From: Blastococcus sp. URHD0036
GTDB lineage: Bacteria > Actinomycetota > Actinomycetes > Mycobacteriales > Geodermatophilaceae
Direction: 5' to 3'
Assembly (NCBI RefSeq): GCF_000701365.1
Contig: NZ_JNIK01000006.1
Location: forward strand, 108,836 to 172,835
DNA length: 64,000 nt
The notes under the pieces were generated by a model that did no database searches, had not been told where the DNA came from, and was given only the letters and a program-made list of their open reading frames with translations. A program made the position numbers and the translations under genes. Each line of letters starts with the position of its first letter. The first letter of the stretch is position 1. Positions 56,134 through 64,000 of this stretch are shown in pieces.

Positions 56134-57296
56134 GGCACTCCCTCGCTGCTCTCCTCGACGACGAAGGCTGCCCCGCCGGCGATCTGGACCCGGGTGCCGC
56201 GCAGCTCGGCCGGCACGTCGTCGAGCACGGCTGCGGTGATCAGGGTCTGCTCCGCCGTCCGCGCCACCGCCGCCAGTGCTGCCCGCCGCTCGGTGTCGAG
56301 GGTGGCGAAGACGTCGTCCAGCACCAGGATCGGCTCCTCCCCGTCGGCGCGGAAGAGCGCCAGGCAGCCGAGCTTGAGGGCCAGCGCCAGCGACCACGAC
56401 TCCCCGTGGCTGGCGAACCCCTTGGCCGGGACCGGGCCGAGGGCGATGACCAGGTCGTCGCGGTGCGGCCCGACGAGCGTCATCCCCCGGTCGACCTCGT
56501 CCTGCCGCCGCTCGGCGACCCGCTCGCGCAGGGCGTTCGCCAGCTCGGCCACGTCCGGCAGCGGCGTCCCGGCGCTCATCGGGGTCCCGTCCCCCGCCAG
56601 CGCCACCGTGCTGGTGTAGCCCAGCCCCGCCACCGGCGCGTCGGGTCCGGCGACCTGCGCATGGGCAGCGGCCACGTGCGGCACCAGGTCCGCGACCAGC
56701 CGCAGCCGGGCGGCCAGGAGCTGGCTGCCGAGGTCGACGAGGTGCCCGTCCCAGACGTCGAGGGTGGCCAGCGCTCCGCCGCGGGCCAGGCGGGCGGTCT
56801 TGAGCAGGGCGTTGCGCTGCTTGAGCACCCGCTCGTAGTCGCTGCGCACGCCGGCCAGCCGCGGTGTCCGGCTGACCAGCAGGTCGTCGAGGAAGCGGCG
56901 GCGGTCCGACGGGTCGCCGCGCACCAGCACGAGGTCCTCGGGTGCGAACAGGACCGTCTTCACCAGGCCCAGCAGCTCCCGCGGCCGGGGCAGCGGCGCC
57001 CGGTTCACCCGGACCCGGTTGGCCCGCCCCGGGTTGATCTCGATCTCGACCAGCAGCTCCCGGTCGTCGCGGCGCAGCGCCGCCCGGACGACCGCCTGCT
57101 CCGCTCCGTGGCGCACCAGCGGGGCGTCGGAGCTGACCCGGTGACTGCCCATGGTCGCCAGGTACCCGACCGCCTCGACGAGGTTCGTCTTGCCCTCGCC
57201 GTTGCGCCCGACGAGCACCGTCGGGCCCGGGCCGAGAGCGAGGTCGACCCGCTCCCAGTTCCGGAACGAGCCCAGCTGGAGATGCCGGACGTACAC
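56130..57296 (-). CDS. recF: RecF: DNA repair/replication ATPase
   Basis: 388 residues. Walker A GRNGEGKTN (30–38), ABC signature SHGESWSLALALKL and Walker B PILVLDDVFATLD. It loads RecA at gaps with RecO/RecR. GTG 57296. It ends in a 4-bp overlap with DUF721 and starts ten bases after gnd. Confidence 0.97.
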   Translation of the reverse strand: MYVRHLQLGSFRNWERVDLALGPGPTVLVGRNGEGKTNLVEAVGYLATMGSHRVSSDAPLVRHGAEQAVVRAALRRDDRELLVEIEINPGRANRVRVNRAPLPRPRELLGLVKTVLFAPEDLVLVRGDPSDRRRFLDDLLVSRTPRLAGVRSDYERVLKQRNALLKTARLARGGALATLDVWDGHLVDLGSQLLAARLRLVADLVPHVAAAHAQVAGPDAPVAGLGYTSTVALAGDGTPMSAGTPLPDVAELANALRERVAERRQDEVDRGMTLVGPHRDDLVIALGPVPAKGFASHGESWSLALALKLGCLALFRADGEEPILVLDDVFATLDTERRAALAAVARTAEQTLITAAVLDDVPAELRGTRVQIAGGAAFVVEESSEGVP

Positions 57297-57306
57297 CCTC
57301 AGACGC

Positions 57307-58242
57307 TCATGCGGGGCGCTCGGCCTCCTGCTCGCGGACGGCCTGGACCGCGTGCCCGCCGAACTGGTTCCGCAGGGCGGCGACGGCCTTCATCGTCGGG
57401 GAGTCCTCCTGCCGCGAGGAGAACCGCGCGAAGAGCGAGGCGGCGATCGTCGGCATCGGGACGGCGTTCTCGATGGCCTGCTCGACCGTCCACCGGCCCT
57501 CGCCGGAGTCCTCGGCGTAGCCGCGGATGCGGTCCAGCCGGGGGTCCTCCTCCAGCGCCCGGACCAGCAGGTCCAGCAGCCAGGAGCGGATGACCGTGCC
57601 CTGCGTCCAGGACTTGATGACACCGGGGACGTCCTCGATCAGGTCGACGGCCTCGAGCAGCTCGTAGCCCTCGCCGTAGGCCTGCATCATCGCGTACTCG
57701 ATGCCGTTGTGGACCATCTTGCTGAAGTGCCCCGCGCCCACGGGCCCGGCGTGCACGAAGCCGGCGTCGTCGCCCACGGCCTGTCCGGACTCGTCGGTGG
57801 GGGCGGGCGGCTTGAGCGCGTCGAAGACCGGCTGGACCTTGGCGACGTCGTCCTTGCTGCCGCCGACCATCAGCGCGTAGCCGTTCTCCAGGCCCCACAC
57901 CCCGCCGGAGACGCCGGCGTCGATGTAGCCGACGCCCTTCTCGCGGCACATGACGTCGTGCACCTGGTCGTCGGTGTACTTGGAGTTCCCGCCGTCGACG
58001 ATGACGTCCCCGGCCTCGAGCAGCTCGGACAGCTCCTTGACCGTCGACCGCGTGGGATCGCCGGCCGGGACCATCACCCAGACCACGCGCGGCGCCTGCA
58101 GGGCCCCGACGAGCTCCTCGAGGCTGGTCACGTCCCGCTTGTCCGAGTGGCGGTCGTACCCCACGACCTCGTGGCCGGCCCGGCGGATGCGCTCCGCCAT
58201 GTTGCCGCCCATCTTGCCCAGCCCCACCAGTCCCAGCTGCAC
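57307..58242 (-). CDS. gnd: 6-phosphogluconate dehydrogenase (short, decarboxylating)
   Basis: 311 residues, the short NAD-type form (about 300) rather than the 470-residue form. The nucleotide fold shows GLVGLGKMGGNM; the substrate site has DGGNSKYTDD, GVSGGVWGLENG and the catalytic KxxxN in GHFSKMVHNGIEY. It oxidises 6-phosphogluconate to ribulose 5-phosphate. GTG 58242 follows GAGAGGGG. Its place between dnaN and recF is usual in many Actinobacteria. Confidence 0.94.
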   Translation of the reverse strand: MQLGLVGLGKMGGNMAERIRRAGHEVVGYDRHSDKRDVTSLEELVGALQAPRVVWVMVPAGDPTRSTVKELSELLEAGDVIVDGGNSKYTDDQVHDVMCREKGVGYIDAGVSGGVWGLENGYALMVGGSKDDVAKVQPVFDALKPPAPTDESGQAVGDDAGFVHAGPVGAGHFSKMVHNGIEYAMMQAYGEGYELLEAVDLIEDVPGVIKSWTQGTVIRSWLLDLLVRALEEDPRLDRIRGYAEDSGEGRWTVEQAIENAVPMPTIAASLFARFSSRQEDSPTMKAVAALRNQFGGHAVQAVREQEAERPA

Positions 58243-58322
58243 GACGACGTTCCCCTCTCGGCGATCTGCGACATCCGTGTCCGGGACGTCGGTGTCCATC
58301 GTGCTGGTCGACGCCGCAGCGC

Positions 58323-58340
58323 GCGACGGCGGCCCGTCGC
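58323..58340 (-). terminator. Hairpin after dnaN
   Basis: GCGACGG and CCGTCGC flank CGGC, six bases after the dnaN stop on the minus strand. It would separate dnaN from the gnd–recF transcript. Confidence 0.5.
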
Positions 58341-58346
58341 CAGGGC

Positions 58347-59510
58347 TCAGCCGGGCAGCCGCACCGGCATGATCAGGTAGCGGTAGTCGGGGCCCTTCTC
58401 CACCGGCCGGCCGCCGCCCGTGCCGTCGTCCTCGGCCGGCTCGGCCACGCCCGAGAGGACGGCGGGCTTGAGCGGGCTGGTGAAGTCCATCCGCGCCCGC
58501 GGGGTGTGCACCGCCGCCAGCCCGTCGAGCAGGAACGACGGGTTGAAGCCGATCGTCAGCGGCTCGCCGTCGAACTCGACGTCGCAGCGCTCCTCGGCCT
58601 GGCCCTCGTCGTCGGTGCCACCGGCCCGGAGGGTGACCTGGCCCGGCGTGAACTCGCAGCGCAGCGGCGTGCCGCGCTCGGCGACCAGCGCCACGCGCTT
58701 GGCCGCGTCGGTGAACAGGCCCACCGGCAGCGTCGCGTACGCGTGGGACTCGCTCGGCATGATCGCGCGGTACTTGACGAACTCCGCGTCCAGCAGCCGG
58801 GTCGTCGTCTGCCGGTCCTTGCCCGACAGGCCGAGGATGCCCTCGCCCGAGCCGCTCGAGGACAGCGACAGGAGGATCTCCGGGCCGCTGGTGAGGGTCT
58901 TCGCCGCGTCGGCGAGGGTGCGCGCGGGCACCAGGACCGCGGCCGACACCCCCGGCGTCTCGGGGCGCCACGCGAACTCCCGCACCGCCAGGCGGTACCG
59001 GTCGGTGGCCGCGAGCGTCACCCGGTCGTCGTCGATCTCCAGGCGGACGCCGGTGAGCATCGGCAGCGTGTCGTCCCGCCCGGCCGCCACCGCGACCTGA
59101 CCGACGGCCTCGGCGAAGACGTCGCTGTCGACCACCCCGGCCGACGACGGCATCGAGGGCAGCGACGGGTAGTCCTCCACCGGCAGCGTCGGCAGGCTGA
59201 AGCGCGCGTTGCCGCAGGTGATCGCCAGCCGCGGCCCCTCGGCCCGGATGTCGACCGGGTGCGGGGGGAGGGCACGGGTGATCTCGGCCAGGAGCCGGCC
59301 CGGCACCAGGGTGCGACCGCTCTCGGTGGCCTGGACGTCGACCTCGGCCCGCGCGGAGACCTCGTAGTCGAAGCCGCTCACCGACAGCTGGCTGCCGTCC
59401 ACCTCCAGCAGGATCCCGGCGAGCACCGGCACGGACGGCCGGGCCGGCAGGCTGCGCGACGTCCATGCGACGGCATCGGCGAGCACCTCTCGCGCCACCC
59501 GGAACTCCAT
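58347..59510 (-). CDS. dnaN: DnaN: DNA polymerase III sliding clamp
   Basis: 387 residues, three clamp domains. It starts MEFRVAREVLADAV and carries conserved PVLAGILLEVDG, ATDRYRLAVREF and the C-terminal YRYLIMPVRLPG (YLxMPxRL) that forms the partner-binding pocket. The ring tethers polymerase and other factors to DNA. ATG 59510; the oriC spacer lies upstream. Confidence 0.97.
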   Translation of the reverse strand: MEFRVAREVLADAVAWTSRSLPARPSVPVLAGILLEVDGSQLSVSGFDYEVSARAEVDVQATESGRTLVPGRLLAEITRALPPHPVDIRAEGPRLAITCGNARFSLPTLPVEDYPSLPSMPSSAGVVDSDVFAEAVGQVAVAAGRDDTLPMLTGVRLEIDDDRVTLAATDRYRLAVREFAWRPETPGVSAAVLVPARTLADAAKTLTSGPEILLSLSSSGSGEGILGLSGKDRQTTTRLLDAEFVKYRAIMPSESHAYATLPVGLFTDAAKRVALVAERGTPLRCEFTPGQVTLRAGGTDDEGQAEERCDVEFDGEPLTIGFNPSFLLDGLAAVHTPRARMDFTSPLKPAVLSGVAEPAEDDGTGGGRPVEKGPDYRYLIMPVRLPG

Positions 59511-60355
59511 GACCTGACCCACCCCTGCTCGTCGTCCACTGCATCGGCCCGCGGCGGTGGCCGGAGGCCGGACCGCGGGTGCGGTCCCCCATCGTGCCGT
59601 GCGCACCGGGCCGGGGGGAAACCGCTGTCCCGCGAACGGGTCCCATCGGGGCCGTTCCCGGTCCTGTCAGACCCTCCTGCTCTGCTGCCCTCATGAGCTC
59701 TTCGACGGCCCGCGAGGCGGCTGCCAGCGGGCCGTCCCCACCCAGAGTGCTGTTCAAGGATCTCCCGGAATAACTCCCTCATCCTCGTCATCACAGGTGT
59801 GGAAGCTGGGGAACGGGCCCCTTCGTGCAGGTCAGCGCCGAAGTCGACATGTGGGCGCGCTGTGCGTGGCCACCGTCGCGCCTGTGTCGACACGTGGACA
59901 ACTCCGCGGTTGTCAACCGGCGGCGGTCGTCGTCCACCCCTTGTCCCCGCCGTTCCCACGGTCGGTCCCCAGGCACTGTGCACCCGACGTGGCCCGCAGG
60001 TGTCGACGACGTGGCGCGCAGGGAACGAAGTCGCTGGTCAACAGGCTTATCCACCTCGGTGGACAGCGGATCCGGCGCGACGGTCCGACGTCGTCCGGCG
60101 GGAGTGCTCCACACCGGTTCCGGACCGGATTCCCCAACCTGTGCACATCCCTGGGGACAACTAGGCGACGTGTCGACCGAGGTCACCGCCCCGGGAGCGC
60201 CGATGACCGCCTCCCGAGCGGGCGGTGACCGCACCACGACGTCCCCAGGCCTGTGGACGATGGCGATGACATCGCGGTCCTCCGGACCGCACCGCGGCCA
60301 CGCGCCGCCCCCGACCGTCGACGAGCCGCTGCCCGTGTCCGGCTACCGCTCTCCG
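59511..60355. other. oriC: oriC (dnaN–dnaA spacer with DnaA boxes)
   Basis: An 845-bp gap without a gene, between dnaA and dnaN on the same strand. DnaA boxes near TTGTCCACA (by eye): 59893–59901 minus (TTGTCCACG), 60047–60055 plus (TTATCCACC), 60058–60066 minus (CTGTCCACC), 60105–60113 plus, 60139–60147 plus (CTGTGCACA), 60152–60160 minus (TTGTCCCCA), 60252–60260 minus (TCGTCCACA); weaker sites at 59941 and 59975. The first 280 bp (59511–59790) carry no clear box and probably hold the dnaN promoter. No long AT-rich unwinding element stands out. Confidence 0.88.
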
Positions 60356-62047
60356 TCAGCTGCGGGCGCGGCTCTTGATCCGGGCGGTCAGCTCGGTGAC
60401 CTGCGTGTACGTCGCCCGGCGCTCGCTCATCAGGTTGGTGATCTTCTTGACGGCGTGCATGACCGTGGTGTGGTCCTTGCCGCCGAAGGAGGCGCCGATC
60501 CGCGGGAGCGACAGCTCGGTGAGCTCCCGGCACAGGTACATCGCGATCTGCCGGGCGTTGACCAGCGTGCGGCTGCGGTTGGAGCCCTGCAGCTCCTCCA
60601 TCGTCACGGAGAAGTACTCCGCGGTGGCGGCCATGATGATGGCCGCGGTGATCTGCGGCCCCTGCTCGTCGCTGATCAGGTCCTTGAGCACGAGCTCGGC
60701 CAGGGGCAGGTCGACCTGCTGCTTGTTGAGGCTGGCGAAGGCGGTGACCCGGATCAGCGCGCCCTCGAGCTCGCGGATGTTGGTCTGCACCTTGCTGGCG
60801 ATGAACTCCAGCACCTGGTCGGGAGCCTGCAGCCGCTCGCCGTAGGCCTTCTTCCGCAGGATCGCGATGCGGGTCTCGAGGTCCGGCGCCTGGACGTCGG
60901 TGATGAGGCCCCACTCGAAGCGGGTCCGCAGCCGGTCCTCCAGCGTCGTCAGCTTCTTCGGCGCACGGTCGGAGGTGATCACGATCTGTTTGCTGGCGTT
61001 GTGCAGCGTGTTGAACGTGTGGAAGAACTCCTCCTGCGTCCGCTCGGCGCGCTCCAGGAACTGGATGTCGTCGATCAGCAGGAAGTCGATGTCCCGGAAC
61101 CGGCGGCGGAACTCCTCGGCCCGCCCCGAGTGCACCAGGTTGATGAACTCGTTGGTGAACTCCTCGGTGCTGACGTAGCGCACCCGCACGTTCGGGAACA
61201 TCCGCGCGGCGTAGTGGCCGATCGCGTGCAGCAGGTGGGTCTTCCCCAGGCCGGAGTCGCCGTAGATGAACAGCGGGTTGTAGGCGCGGGCCGGCGCCTC
61301 GGCCACGGCGACGGCTGCGGCGTGCGCGAACCGGTTGCTGTTGCCGATGACGAAGGAGTCGAAGACGTACTTGGGGTTGAGCCCCGGGTCCGAGCCCGCC
61401 GGGCGCCGGTCACCACCGAAGAGCGGGACGGCGTCGCCGCCCCGGGCCGAGCGGCGCGGCCGGCCGGCCGGCTCGTCGTCGCGCTGGTCCGTCGCCGGCT
61501 CGTCGAACTCGAAGGGCAGGACGCCGGCCTCGTCGCCGCCGCCCCAGTCGCGCTCGGCGGCGCGCCGGCGGCGGCCCGCGGGACGCTCCGGCGGCAGCTC
61601 GGTCGGTGGCGGGGACGGCTCCCGCTCCCAGGCCGGCGGGGCGTCGGCGCGCACCCCGAAGGCGCTGCGCCCGTCGTCGGCGCGGTCCCGGGTCTGCTGG
61701 TCCTCCTCCAGGCGGGAGGCCTCGGCCGCCGACCACGGACGGCGGGTCGGCAGGTCGTCGGCGTCCGGCTCGGGCTCGGCCTCGGTCGGGGAGTCCTCGA
61801 GCTGGACGGCGACACGGATGGCCCGGCCCAGCTGGTCGGACAGCGCCTCGGCCAGCACCCGGCGCATGCGGGACTCGAGCACCGCCTGGGTGAACCCGTT
61901 CGGGGCGGCGAGCACCATCGTGTCCTCGAACAGGCCCAGCGGCCGGGTCAGGTTCAGCATCGCGTTCTGCTGGGGGGACAGGCTGGTCGCCAGCCGTTCC
62001 CGGATCTGGTCCCAGACCGTGGCCAGGTCCACCGTGGCATCGGCCAT
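60356..62047 (-). CDS. dnaA: DnaA: replication initiator
   Basis: 563 residues. Domain I (1–85) binds partners; domain II (about 90–220) is long, acidic and Pro/Arg-rich as in Streptomyces-type DnaA. Domain III has Walker A GDSGLGKT (263–270), IDDIQFL and sensor motifs. Domain IV ends with [14 protein letters not shown], which reads DnaA boxes. ATG 62047 has GGAGGAGG. It initiates replication at the adjacent oriC and probably represses its own promoter (62380–62409). Confidence 0.98.
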   Translation of the reverse strand: MADATVDLATVWDQIRERLATSLSPQQNAMLNLTRPLGLFEDTMVLAAPNGFTQAVLESRMRRVLAEALSDQLGRAIRVAVQLEDSPTEAEPEPDADDLPTRRPWSAAEASRLEEDQQTRDRADDGRSAFGVRADAPPAWEREPSPPPTELPPERPAGRRRRAAERDWGGGDEAGVLPFEFDEPATDQRDDEPAGRPRRSARGGDAVPLFGGDRRPAGSDPGLNPKYVFDSFVIGNSNRFAHAAAVAVAEAPARAYNPLFIYGDSGLGKTHLLHAIGHYAARMFPNVRVRYVSTEEFTNEFINLVHSGRAEEFRRRFRDIDFLLIDDIQFLERAERTQEEFFHTFNTLHNASKQIVITSDRAPKKLTTLEDRLRTRFEWGLITDVQAPDLETRIAILRKKAYGERLQAPDQVLEFIASKVQTNIRELEGALIRVTAFASLNKQQVDLPLAELVLKDLISDEQGPQITAAIIMAATAEYFSVTMEELQGSNRSRTLVNARQIAMYLCRELTELSLPRIGASFGGKDHTTVMHAVKKITNLMSERRATYTQVTELTARIKSRARS

Positions 62048-62379
62048 GGCCGTGTCCTCCTCCAGCTCCCGCTGTGTCGTCCGGCCGACCACTCCCGTGG
62101 CCGGGTGCCCTGCGCGACGCTCCCTGCCTCCGACAGCGGCTCCGCCGGGCTCGGGGAGTCCCTGGTGTGGACATCCGGACACAACGGTTCCACACCGGTG
62201 TCCACAGGATGTGCACGGCCGGCGGAGAACGGGGACCAGGCTGGAGGTGCTGGGCCCGGTACAGAGCGTCCACGCTGGTCAGAGCGGAGACGAGGTGCTG
62301 GCGGGCAGGTGTGGCGGTCGGCAGATCGGGGGATCGACCGGTGCAGCCGGACCGAGGAACTCGGGCCGGAGCGACGGCG

Positions 62380-62409
62380 ACGCTAACAGCCCCGTCCACA
62401 GGCGGGCAA
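62380..62409 (-). promoter_or_regulatory. Putative dnaA promoter overlapped by a DnaA box
   Basis: On the minus strand TTGCCC (62404–62409) and TAGCGT (62380–62385) are separated by 18 bp. A box (CCGTCCACA on the plus strand, 62392–62400) lies in the spacer, so DnaA could repress its own gene. The leader would be about 325 nt. Confidence 0.45.
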
Positions 62410-62551
62410 CGGCCGGACGTCGCTGTCCCCGGCGCGTCGGGAGGTGTGTCGGGCCGTCTCCGGCGGCGCGGCTGCACCGTCCGCGGGCACCCGTGGGAGA
62501 ACCTGGGGAGTCGCGGACCGACCGCCCGCCCGGGGAGTCGCCGTCCTCGGT

Positions 62552-62557
62552 TATGCT
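62552..62557 (+). promoter_or_regulatory. −10-like element ahead of rpmH
   Basis: TATGCT on the plus strand, 183 bp before the rpmH start; no clear −35. The leader would be about 175 nt. Confidence 0.35.
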
Positions 62558-62740
62558 GGTCGGAGTCCGTGGCACGTCCGCGGCACCTCGGCGCGCTCGC
62601 GTGCCGGTGTGCACCGGGGGCCGTCGCGGTCCACCAGCTTCCGGGGTGCACCAGGAGCGGCGCTCGCCGCACCGGTCGCCCCGCGCGCACCCGCCCGCCG
62701 GCGGATGCGCACCGCCGATGTCGTGTAGTGGGAGTACCTC

Positions 62741-62878
62741 GTGAGCAAGCGCACGTTCCAGCCGAACAATCGCCGTCGGTCCAAGACGCACGGCTTCCGG
62801 CTGCGGATGCGCACCCGCGCCGGACGGGCCATCATCGCGACCCGTCGGCGCAAGGGCCGCGAGAAGCTCTCCGCCTGA
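62741..62878 (+). CDS. rpmH: RpmH: ribosomal protein L34
   Basis: 45 residues: [20 protein letters not shown]… ending KGREKLSA, an unmistakable L34. It binds 23S rRNA. GTG 62741 with only a poor upstream ribosome site (GGGAG twelve bases away). rnpA follows one base after the stop. Confidence 0.98.
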   Translation: MSKRTFQPNNRRRSKTHGFRLRMRTRAGRAIIATRRRKGREKLSA

Positions 62879-62879
62879 C

Positions 62880-63248
62880 GTGTTGCCCGCGCAGGCACGC
62901 CTGCGCCGGCGTCCGGAGTTCACCGCGGTCGTCCGGTCCGGTCGTCGTGCCGGTCGGCCGACCATGGTGCTCCATCTCCTCCCCGGACGCCCGGGGCCGA
63001 CCCCTGAGGGGAACGGCCCCCGGGCGGGTTTCGTCGTGGGCAAGGCCGTGGGCAACTCCGTGGTCCGGCACCGGGTCACCCGCCGGTTGCGCGTGGTCGT
63101 CCGTGACGAGCTGCACCGGCTCCCCGCCGATGCCGACCTGGTGGTCCGGGCGCGCCCCGAGGCGGCCGAGGCCACGTCGGCGGCCCTGCGCGCCGACCTC
63201 GTCGCGGGTCTCGACCGGGTGCTGAACCCCCGGGTCCGGTCCCGATGA
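62880..63248 (+). CDS. rnpA: RnpA: ribonuclease P protein component
   Basis: 122 residues. It has the RNR signature region [26 protein letters not shown], which binds the RNase P RNA, and an N-terminal [13 protein letters not shown] that fits the family. With the RNA it matures tRNA 5' ends. GTG 62880 lies one base after the rpmH stop; the stop overlaps yidD by four bases (ATGA). Confidence 0.95.
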   Translation: MLPAQARLRRRPEFTAVVRSGRRAGRPTMVLHLLPGRPGPTPEGNGPRAGFVVGKAVGNSVVRHRVTRRLRVVVRDELHRLPADADLVVRARPEAAEATSAALRADLVAGLDRVLNPRVRSR

Positions 63249-63634
63249 CCAGCGCCGGTCGCGGGTGGGTCGCCCGGGCTCTGCTGTCCGTCATCGGCTT
63301 CTACTCGCGGGCGATCAGCCCGGCACTGCCGCCGCGGTGCCGGTTCGCGCCGACGTGCAGCGCCTACGCCGCCGAGGCGATCGCCACCCACGGCGCGGCC
63401 CGCGGCTCCTGGCTGGCGCTGCGCCGTTTGCTGAAGTGCGCGCCCTGGCACCCGGGCGGCTTCGATCCGGTGCCGCCGGCGCGCGGCAGCGGCGGAACCC
63501 CGGCGTGCGGCCACTCGTCGGGCAGTGCGGCACCCGCGCCGGCTCCCGGCGCCACTCTCGACCGGTCGCGACGCGACCCGACCACTTCGCCGGCCCCCCG
63601 CCGGTCTGCGCAGCAGGAGGCCCGCGTTGCTTGA
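63245..63634 (+). CDS. yidD: YidD: membrane protein insertion efficiency factor
   Basis: 129 residues. The conserved core [32 protein letters not shown]…[17 protein letters not shown] is complete with its three cysteines. A Pro/Ser/Arg tail (about 85–129) lies beyond the family core. It assists YidC. ATG 63245 overlaps the rnpA end by four bases. Confidence 0.94.
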   Translation: MTSAGRGWVARALLSVIGFYSRAISPALPPRCRFAPTCSAYAAEAIATHGAARGSWLALRRLLKCAPWHPGGFDPVPPARGSGGTPACGHSSGSAAPAPAPGATLDRSRRDPTTSPAPRRSAQQEARVA

Positions 63635-64000
63635 CTGGCTGTACACCGCGATCGCGTGGGTGATGAAGCAGTGGCACGCACTGTTCTCCACGTTCCTGGA
63701 TCCCGCCTCGGGCATCACCTGGGCGTTGTCGATCGTGATGCTGGTGGTCACGATCCGGATCCTGCTGTTCCGGTTGTTCATCAAGCAGGTGAAGAGCCAG
63801 CGGGCGATGCAGGAGATCCAGCCGGAGATCCAGAAGCTGCGCAAGCAGTACGGGTCGGACCGGCAGGGCTTCTCCGAGGCCATGATGAAGCTGCAGAAGG
63901 AGCGCGGGGTCAACCCGCTGGCCGGCTGTCTGCCGATCCTGCCGCAGATCCCGATCTTCATCGCGCTGTTCCACGTGCTGCGCCGGCTGCAGCCGGGCGC
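63627..64000 (+). CDS. yidC: YidC: membrane protein insertase (partial, 3' end outside window)
   Basis: The visible 124 residues start at TTG 63627, with AGGAGG seven bases upstream, and overlap yidD by eight bases. [19 protein letters not shown] is the first membrane segment; then [20 protein letters not shown] and the cytoplasmic loop with [23 protein letters not shown], followed by [22 protein letters not shown]. This is the Oxa1-type core of actinobacterial YidC. The rest lies beyond base 64000. Confidence 0.95.
   Translation, partial: MLDWLYTAIAWVMKQWHALFSTFLDPASGITWALSIVMLVVTIRILLFRLFIKQVKSQRAMQEIQPEIQKLRKQYGSDRQGFSEAMMKLQKERGVNPLAGCLPILPQIPIFIALFHVLRRLQPG

Larger units (their letters stand above)
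62048..62740. other. dnaA–rpmH divergent intergenic region
   Basis: A 693-bp gap without a credible gene, holding divergent promoters. DnaA-box-like sites: 62166–62174 (minus, ATGTCCACA), 62198–62206 (GTGTCCACA), 62392–62400 (CCGTCCACA). The last lies inside the predicted dnaA promoter. The remainder up to 62700 shows nothing else I can support. Confidence 0.6.

Noticed and set aside
59579..60237. Small frames in the oriC spacer as genes
   Set aside because: No ribosome sites, composition follows DnaA boxes, and the region is the expected non-coding origin.
62048..62740. Long frames upstream of dnaA as genes
   Set aside because: They cross the promoter region and dnaA antisense, without motifs or starts.

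Overview
The window is about 64 kb of very GC-rich actinobacterial chromosome around the replication origin. Three things suggest this: strong third-codon-position G/C bias, the block rpmH–rnpA–yidD–yidC next to dnaA–oriC–dnaN–recF–gyrB–gyrA, and the block fhaA–fhaB–pstP–rodA–pbpA–pknA–pknB–crgA typical of Actinobacteria. The DUF3566 and DLW-39-type genes beside gyrA and the tRNA-Ile/tRNA-Ala pair fit too. From general gene content I infer a Geodermatophilaceae-like organism (Blastococcus, Modestobacter or Geodermatophilus), but no database search was made.

Layout. 1–6.4 kb: a PAS-PAS-GGDEF protein cut by the window edge, an AidB-like acyl-CoA dehydrogenase, cinA with a coupled SRPBCC gene, and a membrane Ser/Thr kinase. 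6.6–10 kb: the iron-uptake operon efeU-efeO-efeB behind an IdeR/DtxR-like box. 10.2–13.7 kb: a three-gene operon of a cyclase-family hydrolase, an acyl-CoA synthetase and an enoyl-CoA hydratase. 13.7–29 kb: mixed accessory and housekeeping genes, including a GlsB-type stress protein with a SigB-like promoter, GntR and three TetR regulators, a CYTH-CHAD protein with a membrane metallophosphoesterase, an RNB ribonuclease, a second acyl-CoA dehydrogenase divergent from a TetR gene across a perfect operator-like repeat, and tandem universal stress proteins. 29.1 kb: tRNA-Leu(CAG).

29.4–38.8 kb is the seven-gene growth and cell-wall signalling operon. FHA proteins, the PP2C phosphatase, a SEDS glycosyltransferase, a class B transpeptidase and two PASTA-type kinases lie in one direction with 1–4 bp overlaps. 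A strong hairpin ends it. On the far side are a glutamine amidotransferase, a DUF881 protein, crgA, a PH-like protein, a rhomboid protease and cyclophilin ppiA. 45.1–51 kb holds tRNA-Ala(TGC), a DLW-39 small protein, tRNA-Ile(GAT), DUF3566, gyrA and gyrB.

Between gyrB and the recF/DUF721 pair sit an amino-acid permease, an ABC exporter and an unknown protein, which interrupts the usual recF–gyrB neighbourhood. recF, gnd, dnaN, the oriC spacer and dnaA follow on the minus strand. rpmH, rnpA, yidD and the start of yidC run on the plus strand.

Chromosome-maintenance signals are dense. There are three identical 14-bp parS-like palindromes (near 3.07, 23.47 and 52.79 kb) and a cluster of DnaA boxes in the dnaN–dnaA spacer. 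DnaA-box-like sites also lie upstream of dnaA, one inside a putative dnaA promoter, and a second cluster lies next to crgA. Two genes (rhomboid and ABC exporter) appear to need CTG start codons. I saw no insertion sequence, prophage, CRISPR array, rRNA gene or convincing riboswitch.
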